Positions 1 through 10,779 are shown, counted from the stretch's first letter. The stretch: 64,000 bases of DNA from Prorocentrum cordatum (GCA_963575745.1 CAUYUJ010004780.1:989176-1053175); one strand, 5' to 3'. Numbers and translations are program-made. Notes: generated by a model not told the origin, from the sequence alone.

Positions 1-526
1 AGAGGCCGCGAAACTGCCGCCGAGAGGCCCCAGAGAGCGCCCCGAAGAGACCCCAAGAAACATCCCTGAAGACTCAGGCCCCCAATCCAGAGAATATGCC
101 TCAAGTGGAACTTGCTTGGTACGAGTGGCACATGACTGGTACCCCTTGAAGCATACAGATGAAATGCCTGGGCGTGTATCACTTTAAGCATACATACGAC
201 CCAGGACAGCCCAAGAAACGCCCAAGACGGCCCAAGAGGGCCCAAAGACGGCTCCAAGATGGGTCCCAGATGGGGAGCTCGAGCGGACGTTTCGAACTCT
301 CGGCCCCGAGTGGCCCTCAGGAGGCCCCAAGAAGCCCCCAAGAGGTCACACGAAGCCCCGAAGAGGCCCCCAGGAGGCCCCGAAGAGGCCCCCAATAGGT
401 TCCAATATGCCCCCAAACTGACCCCTAAGAGGCGCCCGAAGGCGCTCCGAAGAGTCCCCAAGCAGCATCCCTGATAATTCTGAACCACAACGCTGGCACG
501 GTGGCGGGATGGGCCGAAGTCCATTA
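1..526. repeat. GGCCC/CCAAGA short-unit array with conserved tail
   Basis: Degenerate 9-10-bp units (CCCAAGAGG, CCCAAGACGG, CCCCGAAGAGG) fill roughly 190-460. The right edge, near 490-520, carries GCACGGTGGCGGGAT followed by a GGCCGA block. The same tail follows another array of this type near 25456. Open frames through it are low-complexity by-products of stop-poor repeats, not genes. Confidence 0.8.
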
Positions 527-737
527 GATCCACCGCCCCATGTGGTCTTGCCACAGGGGTGCCTGGCGTGCTGAACTTTTTGTTCATAGGTAAAATTAGT
601 ATTATTACTATTATCATTCTAATTCTTCTTCTGATTGTTGTTATTAAATTTTGTATGATTATGGTCCGTATGACTATTATTGTGATTCTTAGGATTATTG
701 TTATTCGCATTCGATTCATTATTATTGTTCTTCTCAT
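527..737 (+). repeat. 211-bp direct repeat, copy A
   Basis: This block recurs at 1662-1872 with only about two base differences seen by eye, including A/G at 532 versus 1667. It starts in a CCGCCCCATGTGGTCTTGCC segment and runs into AT-rich ATT-triplet sequence. The 1135-bp offset and near identity suggest a recent duplication. Confidence 0.9.
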
Positions 738-802
738 GCCCCCTGCTTGCAAGGGTGCACGGCGTGCTGGACGATTCAGGTTTTGGTTTTGGTTCTTTTT
801 CT

Positions 803-1661
803 AAAAGAACTCCCCAGTGGGCTTCGGCCCGTCCCGCCAGCCACCCGTAAATCTCACAAAACCCATCTGTCAATGCCCAAAAACGGCCGTTTCGCTCGGG
901 ACATCCTCAAAAAATCGCGAAGATGGCCCAAGATGGCCTCCAAGTCCGCCCGAGATGGTCCAAGACGGCCTCCAAAACGGCCCAAGAGAGTCCAAGACGG
1001 CCCAAGACGGCCCAAGAGGCCCCCCAGAGGCCTCCCAGACGGCCCAAGAGGCCTCCAAGAGGTCCTCCAGGAGAGTCCGAAGAGGCCAAAATCATTGATT
1101 TTCCTTGGTTTTTGAAGGATTTTGGCATTTGCGCCTTTTCGGCTCTCCGACGGCTCAAGACGGCCCAAGAAGCCCCCAAGATCGCCCAAGAGGCCCCCAA
1201 GAGAGCCCCATGATGGCCCAAGTGGCCTCCAAGATGGCCCCTAGAGGGCCCCAAGAGGGCCCAAGAGGCCTCCAACACGCCCAAGATGGCCTCCAAGACG
1301 CCCAAGATGGCCTCCAAGACGGCCCTGGAGCATTCCAAGCGGGCCCCAAGTCGGCCCATAGAGGCCCCCCAAACGGCTTCCGACGGCTTCAGACGTGCCA
1401 GGAACCCACCAAGATGGCCGAAGTTGGCTCGAAGCTGGCCCGAGACGGCCCAAAAAGCCCCAAAGATCGCCCAAAGCTTGCCCAAGAGGCCTCCAAGACG
1501 GCCAAGATGACCTTCAAGATGCCCACGTGTTCCCCGAAGGCTTTCCAAACCGATTCGGGGAACACGTGGTCCGATAGCTTGGCAGGTCTGGCCTCAACGT
1601 TCGGCCACATAGGCGCTTCCAAAAAGGCAGGGGGCGGCGGTGATTCGCCGTAGGCGTCTTC
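803..1661 (+). repeat. GGCCC/CCAAGA array unit 1 (with head, linker and hairpin end)
   Basis: Begins AAAAGAACTC, then a GCTTCGGC...CGTCCCGC head also present at 4612. Units such as GGCCCAAGACGGCCTCCAAG follow. A linker near 1084-1165 contains TTGAAGGATTTTGGCA. The unit ends with a perfect hairpin (1523-1569) and the terminal motif GATTCGCCGTAGGCGTCTTC (about 1641-1661). The same head, linker and tail bound the larger unit at 4612-6338, so this is one dispersed family with defined ends. Confidence 0.75.
1523..1569. other. Perfect 16-bp inverted repeat (hairpin)
   Basis: CCACGTGTTCCCCGAA at 1523-1538 is the exact reverse complement of 1554-1569, with a 15-nt loop. The matching position of the second array unit (6203-6243) also folds, by a different pairing. 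Confidence 0.85.
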
Positions 1662-1872
1662 GATCCGCCGCCCCATGTGGTCTTGCCACAGGGGTGCCTG
1701 GCGTGCTGAACTTTTTGTTCATAGGTAAAATTAGTATTATTACTATTATCATTCTAATTCTTCTTCTGATTGTTGTTATTAAATTTTGTATGATTATGGT
1801 CCGTATGACTATTATTGTGATTCTTAGGATTATTGTTATTCGTATTCGATTCATTATTATTGTTCTTCTCAT
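1662..1872 (+). repeat. 211-bp direct repeat, copy B
   Basis: Partner of 527-737. Past its end this copy continues into more ATT/ATC-rich sequence (to about 2000), whereas copy A switches to GC-rich DNA, so the duplicated block has a sharp right edge. Confidence 0.9.
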
Positions 1873-2004
1873 TATTATTAGGATTATTATAATCATTGTT
1901 ATTCGTATCATTATCATTAGTGTGACCATCATCATTATTATTGCTATTACTATTATTCTTCGCATTATCATTATTATTACTAGTATTAAGAAATATTGTA
2001 TATA
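1873..2004. repeat. AT-rich ATT/ATC imperfect triplet tract
   Basis: Imperfect ATT, ATC and GTT triplets with no interruption by GC-rich units. It joins the 211-bp repeat to the first composite satellite. No coding potential beyond hydrophobic low-complexity frames. Confidence 0.7.
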
Positions 2005-3372
2005 TCGGAACTGACGGGGTGAGATCGAAGTGGGACGGAGAGCCCCCCTTCCGGGAAATCGGTTTCGGTTTCGTGTTCGTGCGTGCCGTGCGTGCGGGCG
2101 AGGCGGAGCTGCGTGGGCGGGCGAGAAGAAAGTCTCCTCTGGCTGAGGCGCGGCCGGACCAAATGATTCCTTTCCGGGGGCCGGTGGCCCGACGTGTCCC
2201 GCCGGTGTCCCGCCTCCGGCTGAGGCGCGGCCGGACCAAATGATTCCTTTCCGGGGGCCGGTGGCCCGCGGTGTCCCGCCGGTGTCCCGTCGGTGTCCCG
2301 ATGATGATGATGTCGATGATGTTGATGATGATGATTATGGTGATGGTGTTGATGATCATGGTGTCCCGATGATGATGATGATGCTGATGATGATGATGAT
2401 GCTGACGATGTTGATGATGATGCTGATGATGGTGATGATGGTGTCCCGATGATGATGGTGATGTTGCTGATGATGATGGTGCCCCGGTGATGATGATTCT
2501 GGTGATCTTGATGATGTTGGGATGATGATGATATGATGATGATGAGATGATGATGATGATGGTCTCCCGATGAAGATGATGAGGTTGATGATGATGCTGT
2601 TGAGGATGGTGGTGATGATGGTGTCCCGATGATGATGTTGATGATGACGATGATGGTGTCCCGATGAATATGATGATGTCGATGATGATGAGGTGATGCT
2701 GATGGTGGCCCGATGATGGTGATGATGGTGGTGATGATGGTGTCCCGATGATGATGATTGTGATGATGTTGGTGACGATGGTGATGGTGTCCCGATGATG
2801 ATGATGCTGATGATGCCGATGGTGTCCCGATGATGATGATGATGATGATGATGTCGATGATGTTGTTCATGCAGATGATAACATGATGCTGATTGTGGTG
2901 CTCCAGCGATGATGATGGTGTCCCGACGATGATGATGTTGTTGATGATGATGATGGTGACGATGATGGTGTCCCGATGGTGATGTTGATGATGATGGTGA
3001 CGAGGTGATGATGATGATGGTGTCCCGAATATGATGATGGTGGTGATGATGATGTTGATGACGTTGATGACGATGACGTTGTTGATGATGATGACGTTGA
3101 TTGTGATATCGATTGTGATATCGATAGTCAAATCGATAATGAGACCGAATGGGAGATCAACTGTGAGATCGATAGTGAGATCGATAGTGAGATCGATTGT
3201 GAAATCGATCGTCAGATGGATTGTGAGATCGATCGAATGAAATAGATCGAGTGAGATCGATGGAATGACATGGATCGACCGAGACCGATAGTGAGATCGA
3301 TAGTGAGACCGATCGAGTGAGACGTTGGTTCCTCCCCCCCCAACCTCCTTATCACCCGAAGGGTGGTTGTAT
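2005..3372 (+). repeat. Composite satellite, copy 1
   Basis: Head block (about 2005-2150) contains GGGAAATCGGTTTCGGTTTC. It is followed by a 77-bp tandem duplication (2141 and 2218, about 51 bp identical), then a GATGATG/GGTGTCCCGATG array to about 3100. Next comes a 12-bp GTGAGATCGATA array (3114-3320), then the tail ACCTCCTTATCACCCGAAGG near 3340. The same head-array-tail order occurs in copies 2 and 3, always on this strand. Confidence 0.8.
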
Positions 3373-4530
3373 AGGTATCGGAAGTTGGGGGGTGAGATCG
3401 CAGAGAAACGGAGACCCCCCACCGGGAAATCGGTTTCGGTTTCGTGTTCGTGTCGCGCGTGCGGGCGAAGCGAAGCTGCGCGTGATCCTCCTGTAGCTAG
3501 GCCGGACTGGGAGCGAAAGTCCGTCGCCCAACAGCCGGTGGCCGGTTGGGCCGGGCGGTGTCCCGGGTGTCCTGGGTGTCCTGGGCGTTCTTTCCCGTCC
3601 GCCAATGGCCGGTTGGGCCGGGCGGAATCCCGGGTGTCCCGGGTGTCCCGGGCGTCTCGGTATCGATATTGAGATCGATGTGATGCCCCGAAGTGTCCTG
3701 TGGTGTCCCAAAAAGTGAGATCGATAGTGAGATCGACAGGTGTCCTGTGGTGTCCCGTGGTGTCCTATGGTGTCCCGGTGAGTGAGATCGATAGTGAGAC
3801 CGATAGTGAGATCGATGTGGTGCCCCGAGGAGTCCCGTGGTGTCCCGAGTGAGATCGATAGTGAGATCGACAGGTGTCCCGCCGTGTCCCGTGGAGTCCC
3901 GTGGTGTCCCGTTGAATGAGATCGGCAGTGAGATCGATGGTGAGATCGACAGGTGTCCCTCGGTGCCCCGTGGTGTCCTAAGGTGTCCCCTTGAGTGGTA
4001 TCGATAGTGAGATCGATAATGAGACCGAACGTGAAATCGAGAGGTGTCCCGCGGCGTCCCGTGGTGGCCCGTGGTGTCCAGTGGTGTCCCGTTGAGTGAG
4101 ACCGATAGTGAGATCGACAGTGAGATCGACAGGTGTCCCGTGGTGTCCCGTTGAATGAGATCGACAGTGAGATCGATAGTGATATCGATACTGAGATCGA
4201 TGTGGTGCACCGAGGTGTCTCTCGGTGTCCCGTGGTGTCCCGTTGAATGAGATCGATAGTGAGATCGATGTGGTGTCCCGAGGTGTCCCGGGGTTTCCCG
4301 TGGTGTCGCGTTGAGTGAGATCCATAGTGGGACCGATGTTCAGATCGAGAGGTGTCCCGCGGTGTCCCGTGGTGTCCCGTTGAATGAAATCGATAATGAG
4401 ATCGGTAGTGAGATCAACAAGTGTCCCATGGTGTCCCGTGGAGTGGGATCGATAGTGAGATCGATTGAGTCAGATGTTGGTTCCCCCCCTCTCCCCCCCC
4501 ACAACCTCCTTATCACCCGAAGGTATATAT
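3373..4530 (+). repeat. Composite satellite, copy 2
   Basis: The head (3376-3500) directly follows the tail of copy 1. The body alternates GTGAGATCGATA units with GGTGTCCCGTGGTGTCCC units. The tail ACCTCCTTATCACCCGAAGG is near 4503-4523. The arrays differ from copy 1 in composition while head and tail are conserved. Confidence 0.8.
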
Positions 4531-4605
4531 AAATATATGTATATATGTATATGTGTATATATATATATAGAATTGTATATATATATGTATAAAACAATAA
4601 ATCGA
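4531..4605. repeat. TA-rich tract
   Basis: Imperfect (TATA)n/(TATG)n run immediately after the composite satellite tail. Nothing else is seen in it. Confidence 0.8.
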
Positions 4606-4611
4606 TGATTT

Positions 4612-6338
4612 CCAAAAGAACTCTCCCTTGGGGCTTCGGCGCGTCCCGCAGGCCACCAGGAAGACCTGGTTACCAAAATTTGCCCGGTCCAGATGGCTCC
4701 AAGATGGCCCTCAATGGCTTTCAAGATGGCCAAGATGGCCTTCGCGTTCGCCCAAGATGGTCCAATATGGCCACTAAAACGACCCAAGAGGGTCCGAGAT
4801 GCCTCCAAGTCCGCCCAAGAGGCCACCAAAGTGGCCCAAGATGGCCTCAAGATGACTCAAGACGGCCCATTAGGCCCTTAAGAGGCCTCCAAGACGGCCC
4901 AAGAGGCTTCCAAGAGGGCCTCTAGGAATGCCCGAAAAGTTATGCTCCGTAGGTCTTTGAAGGATTTTGGCTTTTGCTTCTCGAGACGGCCCAAGAGCCC
5001 CCAAAGATCGCCCCAAGATCGCCCCAAAGGCCTCCAAGATGGCGCCAGAACGACCCAAGAGGCCCCCAAGACGGCCCCTAGAGGGCTCCAAGACGGCCCA
5101 AGAGGCCTCCAAGACGGCCCTGGAGCACCCCAAGAGGGCCCCAAGTCGGTCCAGAGAGGCCCCAAGACGGCTTCCGACGGCGTCAGACGGGCAAGGAGCC
5201 TACCAAGACGGCCCAAGATGGTCCACGACGGCCCAGGAGGCCCGGAAGAGGTCTCCAAGATGGCCCCAGAGGCCTCCAAGAGGAACCCCAGGGAGGCCCG
5301 AAGAGGCCAACATCATTGTTTTTTTTTCCTAAGGGTTTTGACAGATTTTGGCACTCGCTTCTTGTCGGTCTTCCGACGGCCCGAGACGGTCCAAGAGCTC
5401 CTCAAGATCGCCCCAAGATCGAGGCCTCCAGGATAGCTCCAGATCGACCCACGAGGCCCCCAAGACGGCCCCCAAGACAGCCTAAGAGGCCTCCAAGATG
5501 TCCAAGATGGCCTTCAAGACGGCCCTGGAGCAGCCCAAGAGGGCCCCAAGTCGGCCCAGAGAGACCCCCAAGACGGCTTCCGACGGAGTCAGACGGGCAA
5601 GGAGCCCACCAAGACGGCCCCAAATGGCTTCATGATGGCCCAAGGCGCCCCCAAGAGGTCTCCAAGACGGCCCCAGAGGCCTCCAAGAGGAACCCCAGGG
5701 AGGCCCGAAGAGGCCAACATCAATTACTGTCCTTCGGATATTTTGAAGGATTTTGGCATGTGCTCGGCCTTGCGACGGCCCGAGACGGTCCAAGAGCTCC
5801 CACAGATCGCCCCAAGATCGCCCAAGAGGCCTCCAAGCTGGCGCCACAGCGGCCCAAGAGGCCCCCAACGAGGGCCCCAAGACGGCCCAAGAGGCCTCCA
5901 AGACGCCCAAGGTGGCCTCCCAAACTGCCCTGGAACACCCCAAGAGGGCCCCAAGTCGGCCCAGAGAGACCCCCAAGACGGCTCTCGACGGCGTCAGACG
6001 GGCCAGGAGTGCCCTCAGACGGTCAAAGAGGCACCCAAAGGCACCCAAGAGGCCCAAGGAGGCCCCCAAGATGCCTCCAAGAGGCTCCCAGGAAGCTCCC
6101 AGGAGGCCTCAAGAGTGCCCCAGAGGCCCCCAAGATGCCCCCTTCTCCTCCTCTTCCTCCTCCTCCTCCTCTTCCTCCTGATCTTCCCCGCCATCCTCCC
6201 CCAAGTGTTCCCCGAAGGGTTCCCCCAACGGTTGGGGGAACACATGGTCCGATAGCTTGGCAGAGCTCTTGCCACAACGCTCGGTCACATGGGCGATTCC
6301 AAAAGGCAGAGGGCAGCGGTGATTCGCCGTAGGCGTCT
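4612..6338 (+). repeat. GGCCC/CCAAGA array unit 2, higher-order period about 400 bp
   Basis: Same head as unit 1. Three linkers carrying a TTTTGGCA-type core lie near 4962, 5346 and 5740, spaced 384 and 394 bp. A second marker (CCCAAGTCGG...CAGAGAG) recurs near 5140, 5548 and 5955, spaced 408 and 407 bp. So 9-10-bp units are organised into a higher-order repeat of about 385-408 bp, three copies here and one in unit 1. The unit ends with a hairpin and the GATTCGCCGTAGGCGTCTTC motif. A short (TCC)n run lies at 6140-6180. Confidence 0.8.
6203..6243. other. Hairpin at end of array unit 2
   Basis: Two nested pairings are possible: GTGTTCCCC (6205-6213) with GGGGAACAC (6235-6243), and GTTCCCCCAAC (6219-6229) with GTTGGGGGAAC (6231-6241). 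It occupies the same place as the perfect hairpin of unit 1, so a fold is kept although the paired bases differ. Confidence 0.8.
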
Positions 6339-7661
6339 TCAATACCAGCAAGTGCGTACCTCCAAGGCGCAGCCGGAGCAGATCAGAACCTCCTCCTCAC
6401 CCTGCCGCTCCTCGACGCAGCTGAAGGCAAGGATCTGCCTGTTTGGGGTGTACCGTCCTTCTCTGATAGAACGATGCCCTTTGGCCTCCTTCGCCAGCCC
6501 GGTGCCGACCTTCCGGGTGCCCGCTGCCAGCGGAAGCTCTTCGCCTGCGGCGAGCGCTGTTGGGGGCGGCGCGTGGATGGGGCCCTGCTCCTGACGCTCT
6601 TCAAATCTTGCCGCCAAATCTCTGATCCGGAGCCACTGTGCCTCGCAGGCGGGGCGCTCCGCGCCGCCTCCTCGCAGTATGCAGCACAGCCGTCCAAAAG
6701 GCACCGCCAGCAGCTTCAGCGTATCCGCGTCCTGTAGATCCAGGCAGCCAAACAACTGCAACACGAGGGTCCGGAGCTTCCGCTGGACACCGGCTCGAAG
6801 GCGATCCTTCGCTTCGTCCGGCATCGCCTCCTCCTTTGATCGAGTGGCCTTCCTGCGAGGCGGCTCGAGGAAACCAATGCAGTCAGAAACGATCTCAACT
6901 ATTGCATCTGGATCCTCTTCTAATAGCGCAGCCTTTCCGCGCTGCAACGCTGCCGCGATTGCCGCCTCTCGGTGCAACCCGCGAAGTCCGTCGGCCTCGA
7001 TGAGTGCGTCGCGCTGCCGCTTCCGCAAAGCCTTCAACGTCAACGCCCTCTTTTTGTCAGCAATCGTTGAACAGAGCGAGTTCTTTTGAGCGGCTCTGGT
7101 GTGCACGCCGTCGCTTCCATACCCGCTTGCACGGTCCTTTCTCAGACGAGGCATGGCCTGCCGAAGCTCCTCCCAACAACCTGCGGAGGTGCTGTGAACT
7201 TCTCGCAGACGCTCTTCCACGAGGCGCAAGATGCCACGCAACCACGGTGTTAGCGGCCCCTTCCCCCAGTGCTGCAGCAGTCGCGCAAGCACACGGACTG
7301 GAGAGAGGCCCTCTGGGCCACAGGACGCGACTGCTTCCTCCGCTGGCAGCATCGCGGTCCAAGCGCCAACATGGCACGCGTACCGGAGGACGACCTTCCG
7401 ATGTAAGGCACTGGCCGTGACAGCCGCCTCTGAATAGCGCTCCAGCACCCTGGCCCGATCGGATGCACCCTTGAAGGCCTCAAGATGCTTCTGCAAGCGC
7501 GGATGGCCCCGCCAACTCTCCAGGCCACCCAAGGGTGTCAGGTCTTCAGCGCCCAGCACCTTGCCATCGAAGCCGACCTCTCCTCTCCAAGAGCGCTTCT
7601 TTGGCAGATCGCCCCCTGACGCAGACCCCAATCTCGGTCGATTGCGCGGGGAGACCCCCAT
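6339..7661 (-). CDS. Intronless hypothetical protein, 440 aa (probable retrogene)
   Basis: A 440-aa ATG-initiated frame with balanced composition, no low-complexity stretches and predominantly helical-looking, Arg/Glu/Leu-rich sequence. I do not recognise a family. Basic patches include RKRQRD and PPRRKATRSKEE (mid-protein); two cysteines near the C-terminus (CSGC) lie just before the stop. No signal peptide or membrane segment is evident. The ATG lies 5 nt below a CTCAAG, and a degenerate 22-nt spliced leader copy ends 16 nt before the ATG, so the start and retro-origin support each other. The 3' end runs into the terminal motif of the neighbouring array unit, so the C-terminus could be truncated or altered by that repeat. 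Confidence 0.6.
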   Translation of the reverse strand: MGVSPRNRPRLGSASGGDLPKKRSWRGEVGFDGKVLGAEDLTPLGGLESWRGHPRLQKHLEAFKGASDRARVLERYSEAAVTASALHRKVVLRYACHVGAWTAMLPAEEAVASCGPEGLSPVRVLARLLQHWGKGPLTPWLRGILRLVEERLREVHSTSAGCWEELRQAMPRLRKDRASGYGSDGVHTRAAQKNSLCSTIADKKRALTLKALRKRQRDALIEADGLRGLHREAAIAAALQRGKAALLEEDPDAIVEIVSDCIGFLEPPRRKATRSKEEAMPDEAKDRLRAGVQRKLRTLVLQLFGCLDLQDADTLKLLAVPFGRLCCILRGGGAERPACEAQWLRIRDLAARFEERQEQGPIHAPPPTALAAGEELPLAAGTRKVGTGLAKEAKGHRSIREGRYTPNRQILAFSCVEERQGEEEVLICSGCALEVRTCWY

Positions 7662-7666
7662 AGAGA

Positions 7667-7698
7667 CTTGAGACAGCTTGAGTCAATCGCGCTACGGA
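7667..7698 (-). other. Spliced-leader relic (tandem, degenerate)
   Basis: Read on the minus strand, 7698-7677 is 22 nt long and matches the dinoflagellate SL at 17 of 22 positions: TCCGTAGC is identical, five internal bases differ, and CTCAAG is identical at the end. A second, partial CTGTCTCAAG follows directly (7676-7667). The coding ATG is at 7661. Tandem SL relics are known where a trans-spliced mRNA has been reverse transcribed and reinserted more than once. Confidence 0.65.
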
Positions 7699-8304
7699 GG
7701 AGGATGAGGAGGAGGCGAAGACGATTAGGCGGTAGGAAGGGAGAGGGATGTAGGGTACGTATGGTGGTAGAGGGCTAGAGGGTGGGGTGGAGATGGTTCG
7801 ATTTCCTGTCAACAGTGATGACCTCTTCATCGAGTACGTACTGCATATCACCACAGCAACACTGCCCAGCAGCGTCAGACAGAAGAGACAAGGACGGACG
7901 TCGAGCTGCCGAATGCACGAGCACGAGCGCAACACCCGATGGCAAACCGTGAAGCGATGTCTCATGGGGGACTAAGCAGACGAGCAACGAAGAGAAAGGC
8001 CTGGGCCGAGAGGCCTTGAAGATGGCGCGCGCACCACGTGGCCAACACGCGCAAGAAGCAGAGGGGAAAGGGGGGGGGAGTGGAGGGAGAGGGGAGGAGG
8101 GGGAGGGGAGGACGAGTACAGCCAATGCACAGTGCAAGGTTGACTAGACTAAGCAGAAATGTCCGCATCCGCTCAGCGTGGCAGTATCGTGATCTGTGCC
8201 CGCACGATCCTGAGAAGCATCAACACGATGTTCACATCCACGAGTAGGATGGGAAATTGCGTCGTGCAACACGTCGTTACACAGCCTTACTTTGCGCGTG
8301 CGCA
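7699..8304. other. No gene recognised; purine-rich patches
   Basis: Contains GGA/GGG-rich runs at 7700-7790 and 8060-8120. Short frames here overlap one another on both strands and show no conserved feature. Confidence 0.5.
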
Positions 8305-8546
8305 AGTGATCACACCAAAACCCCGGCACAGCTATTGACCAGCGCCCCAGGACAACTACTATACAAAAGCCCTGGGATAGATTACACCAACGCTCCGGGA
8401 AAGCTATTACACCAATGTTCTGGGACAACTATTACACCAGCGCGCCAGGGCAGCTCTTACACCAACACCCCAGGACAACAATTACACCAGCGCGTTGGGA
8501 CAGCTATTACACCAACGCGCCAATCAACTATTACACCAGTGTGTGG
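8305..8546 (+). repeat. About 25-bp minisatellite
   Basis: Nine to ten degenerate units of the type CTATTACACCAGCGCCCCAG followed by GACAA. Unit length is mostly 24-25 bp and the middle units are the best conserved. Confidence 0.85.
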
Positions 8547-8799
8547 CTACACCTGGGATGGGCGAGTCGGGCTCCGACCACCGCGTCCATGAACAGCTGG
8601 ACAAGCGCCAACGACACGAGGTTGAGCAGCTCGAAGGTGACCAGCAGCACCAGTCTGACACCCACGAGCGGGGCGACCAACAATTCGAGTCCATGGTGCA
8701 GAGCTGGATGAGGGGCTCCAGCAGTGCAAGCGCTGAACAACTCGTTGGAGAACATCAAAACGACTCCGATATCTACTGAGTGGGACGAGCAGAGCGCCG

Positions 8800-9590
8800 G
8801 GCATTACTTCACTGGGGCACGCGAGGGGCACTAGCAGCAGCGCTACGCTGAGCAGCACGACGGGTGCCTGCGAGACGACGCTGAGCAAAGCAGCCCGGTA
8901 GGGAGCAACAGCAACAACACGACGCTGAAACGTGACTTTGACGTCAACGACTGTATCGTGCAGTTGTACGTGTATCGCGTCACGGAGCAGCACTGGGAGC
9001 TCGTCAGCACGACGCTGAACAGCAGTAAGACTTCGGTGACCACGAGCGCTTCGAGCAGTGGGACTTGCGCCACGCCGTTGATCAGTACGACGGGGGATAG
9101 CAACACGATTCTGAGAAGCAGCACGGCTGTGGCAACCACGAGTGCGTCGAGCAATGGGACGTACAACGCTTCACTGATCATCACCTAAGCAGCATCACTA
9201 TTTCGACGGCTGCAGGGGGGTCGAGCAGTGGGACACGCAGCATGTCGCTGAACGGCATGACTGGGAACATGACCACGACGTCCAGCACCAGCGAGACTTT
9301 CACATTCCACGAGTGCGTCGAGCAATGGGACGTACATACGGCACTGCAAAACACAATGGGAACCAACAACACGACGCTTAATAACATAAGCTTGAACGTC
9401 CGCTAATGCATCATTCAACGATGCTTGCACCAGATAGCTGAGCGGCATGACTGGGATATACATCACGACGTTGAAAGACAGCGAGGGTGCAACACTTCAC
9501 GAGTGCGTTGAGCGAGCGGACGCGCGCCACGCCAGTGATCAGTACGACGGGGCCAGTAGCAAGACACTGAACAGCAGCAGTTGGATAGGG
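8800..9590 (+). repeat. Degenerate long-period repeat
   Basis: Recurring blocks such as CACGAGTGCGTCGAGCAATG (about 9040, 9136, 9311, 9496) and GATCAGTACGACGGGG (about 9078, 9537) are spaced irregularly by about 90-185 bp and interleaved with AACACGACGCTGA-type segments. Copies are diverged. No coding frame is credible. Confidence 0.6.
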
Positions 9591-10129
9591 CGGAAGAAGA
9601 TTCGAGAGGAGGGCATGAGGGTTGGGAGGGGGGTAGCGTGGGACAGGATTCGAGGTAGGACTAGATGGGAACAGGGTGCGAGGAGTGCAGGGTGGGTGGG
9701 GCGAATGAACATCATACGAGGACATACTTAATGGGGGAACGGGGGTTCGAACGTAGGGCGAGAAGGAGGATGGGCAAACTGGGACGTAAGCTCGCCGTTC
9801 TCCAACCAACGCTCTCTCGCCTCCTCGGGGACACACAATAAGCCCCAGTCAGCGCAGCCCCGGGTCGGCCAGGGCCCTGTCGCGAAGCCCGGCCTGTCGC
9901 TGAATAGCTCCCAGGCCCGGGCCAGCGGAGGGCGGAGAAGGGGGATCGGCCCCACGCGGCTCCCCAACCCGGGTCGGCCAGAGGGGATCGCCTGGCCCCG
10001 TGGGCGCTGCCCGCGGCGTGAACCCCGAACTCCCGGGGCGCTCCTCTCGCCGGACCGTCCCCGCCCGGAGCTGCCCGCCCTCCGCTTGCCTCCCGTCGGC
10101 CCCGTGCCCCGTCTGTCGCCAGAGGCTTC
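9591..10129. other. No gene recognised
   Basis: Mixed GC-rich sequence. A GGTTCGAAC near 9745 recalls a tRNA T-loop but no cloverleaf can be drawn around it. Overlapping long minus-strand frames continue into the adjacent array and look like compositional by-products. Confidence 0.4.
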
Positions 10130-10335
10130 TCGGGGCGTCCTCTCGGGGCCTCTTGGGGGGTCTCTCTTGGGGCCTCTTGGGGACCTCTCTTGGGGCCCCC
10201 TGGGGGCCTCTTGGGGCGGAAGACTCGGATTTGAGGCTCCTCTCGAGGCTCCTCTCGGGCCCTTCTTGGGGCTGTCTTTGGACCCTCTTGGGCCGTCTTG
10301 GGCGCCTCGTGCCCGTCCTCCGCTGCCGCCAGCTG
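10130..10335 (-). repeat. GGCCTCTTGG array (reverse orientation of CCAAGAGGCC family)
   Basis: Units such as GGGGCCTCTTGGGG and TCTCTTGGGGCC. Relative to the arrays at 0-6 kb the CCAAGAGG strand is the minus strand here. Confidence 0.75.
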
Positions 10336-10779
10336 CGCACGGTCGGTCCCGTGCCTCGACTGTCCCCAGGCCCTGGTGCCTGCCCTTCGGCGGGCCCCGT
10401 GCCCCGACGCCCCCTGGCCCGGGAGCCTGCTCGTCATCCCCCGATGACGAGCTCCCGTCTCGCCGTCTGCGGTTCACGCGCGGGTCCGTTTCTGCTCGGT
10501 TCGGGTGGGCCCTCCCCGGCCGTTAGTTTCTGATCGTCCTGCTGCTGAGCACGTCGGCCGAGGGAAAACTGGTGCGGAGCCCCCGGGAAAGCGCGCCTGG
10601 AGCGAACAAGAGGGGTAGGTGCGGGATAGGGCGCAAGAAGGTCTGGGGCCTCTGGGGATGAAGAACCGACTGGAATTTCCTCCCCACTGTCATGACTTAC
10701 GCTGCGTGCCCCCCACGGGAGCCTTGAACGCCTCCCTTATCTGATCTTCTCCATCCTCACCTCGCCCTTATCTTCCTTC

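Noticed and set aside
907-1548. Leu/Gly-rich minus-strand ORF resembling leucine-rich repeats
   Set aside because: Generated by the GGCCTCCAAGA unit; the spacing follows the DNA repeat, not a protein fold.
8305-8546. CRISPR-like array
   Set aside because: Units are contiguous and degenerate without unique spacers, and the genome is eukaryotic.
9730-9770. GGTTCGAAC resembling a tRNA T-arm loop
   Set aside because: No acceptor, D or anticodon stems can be drawn around it.
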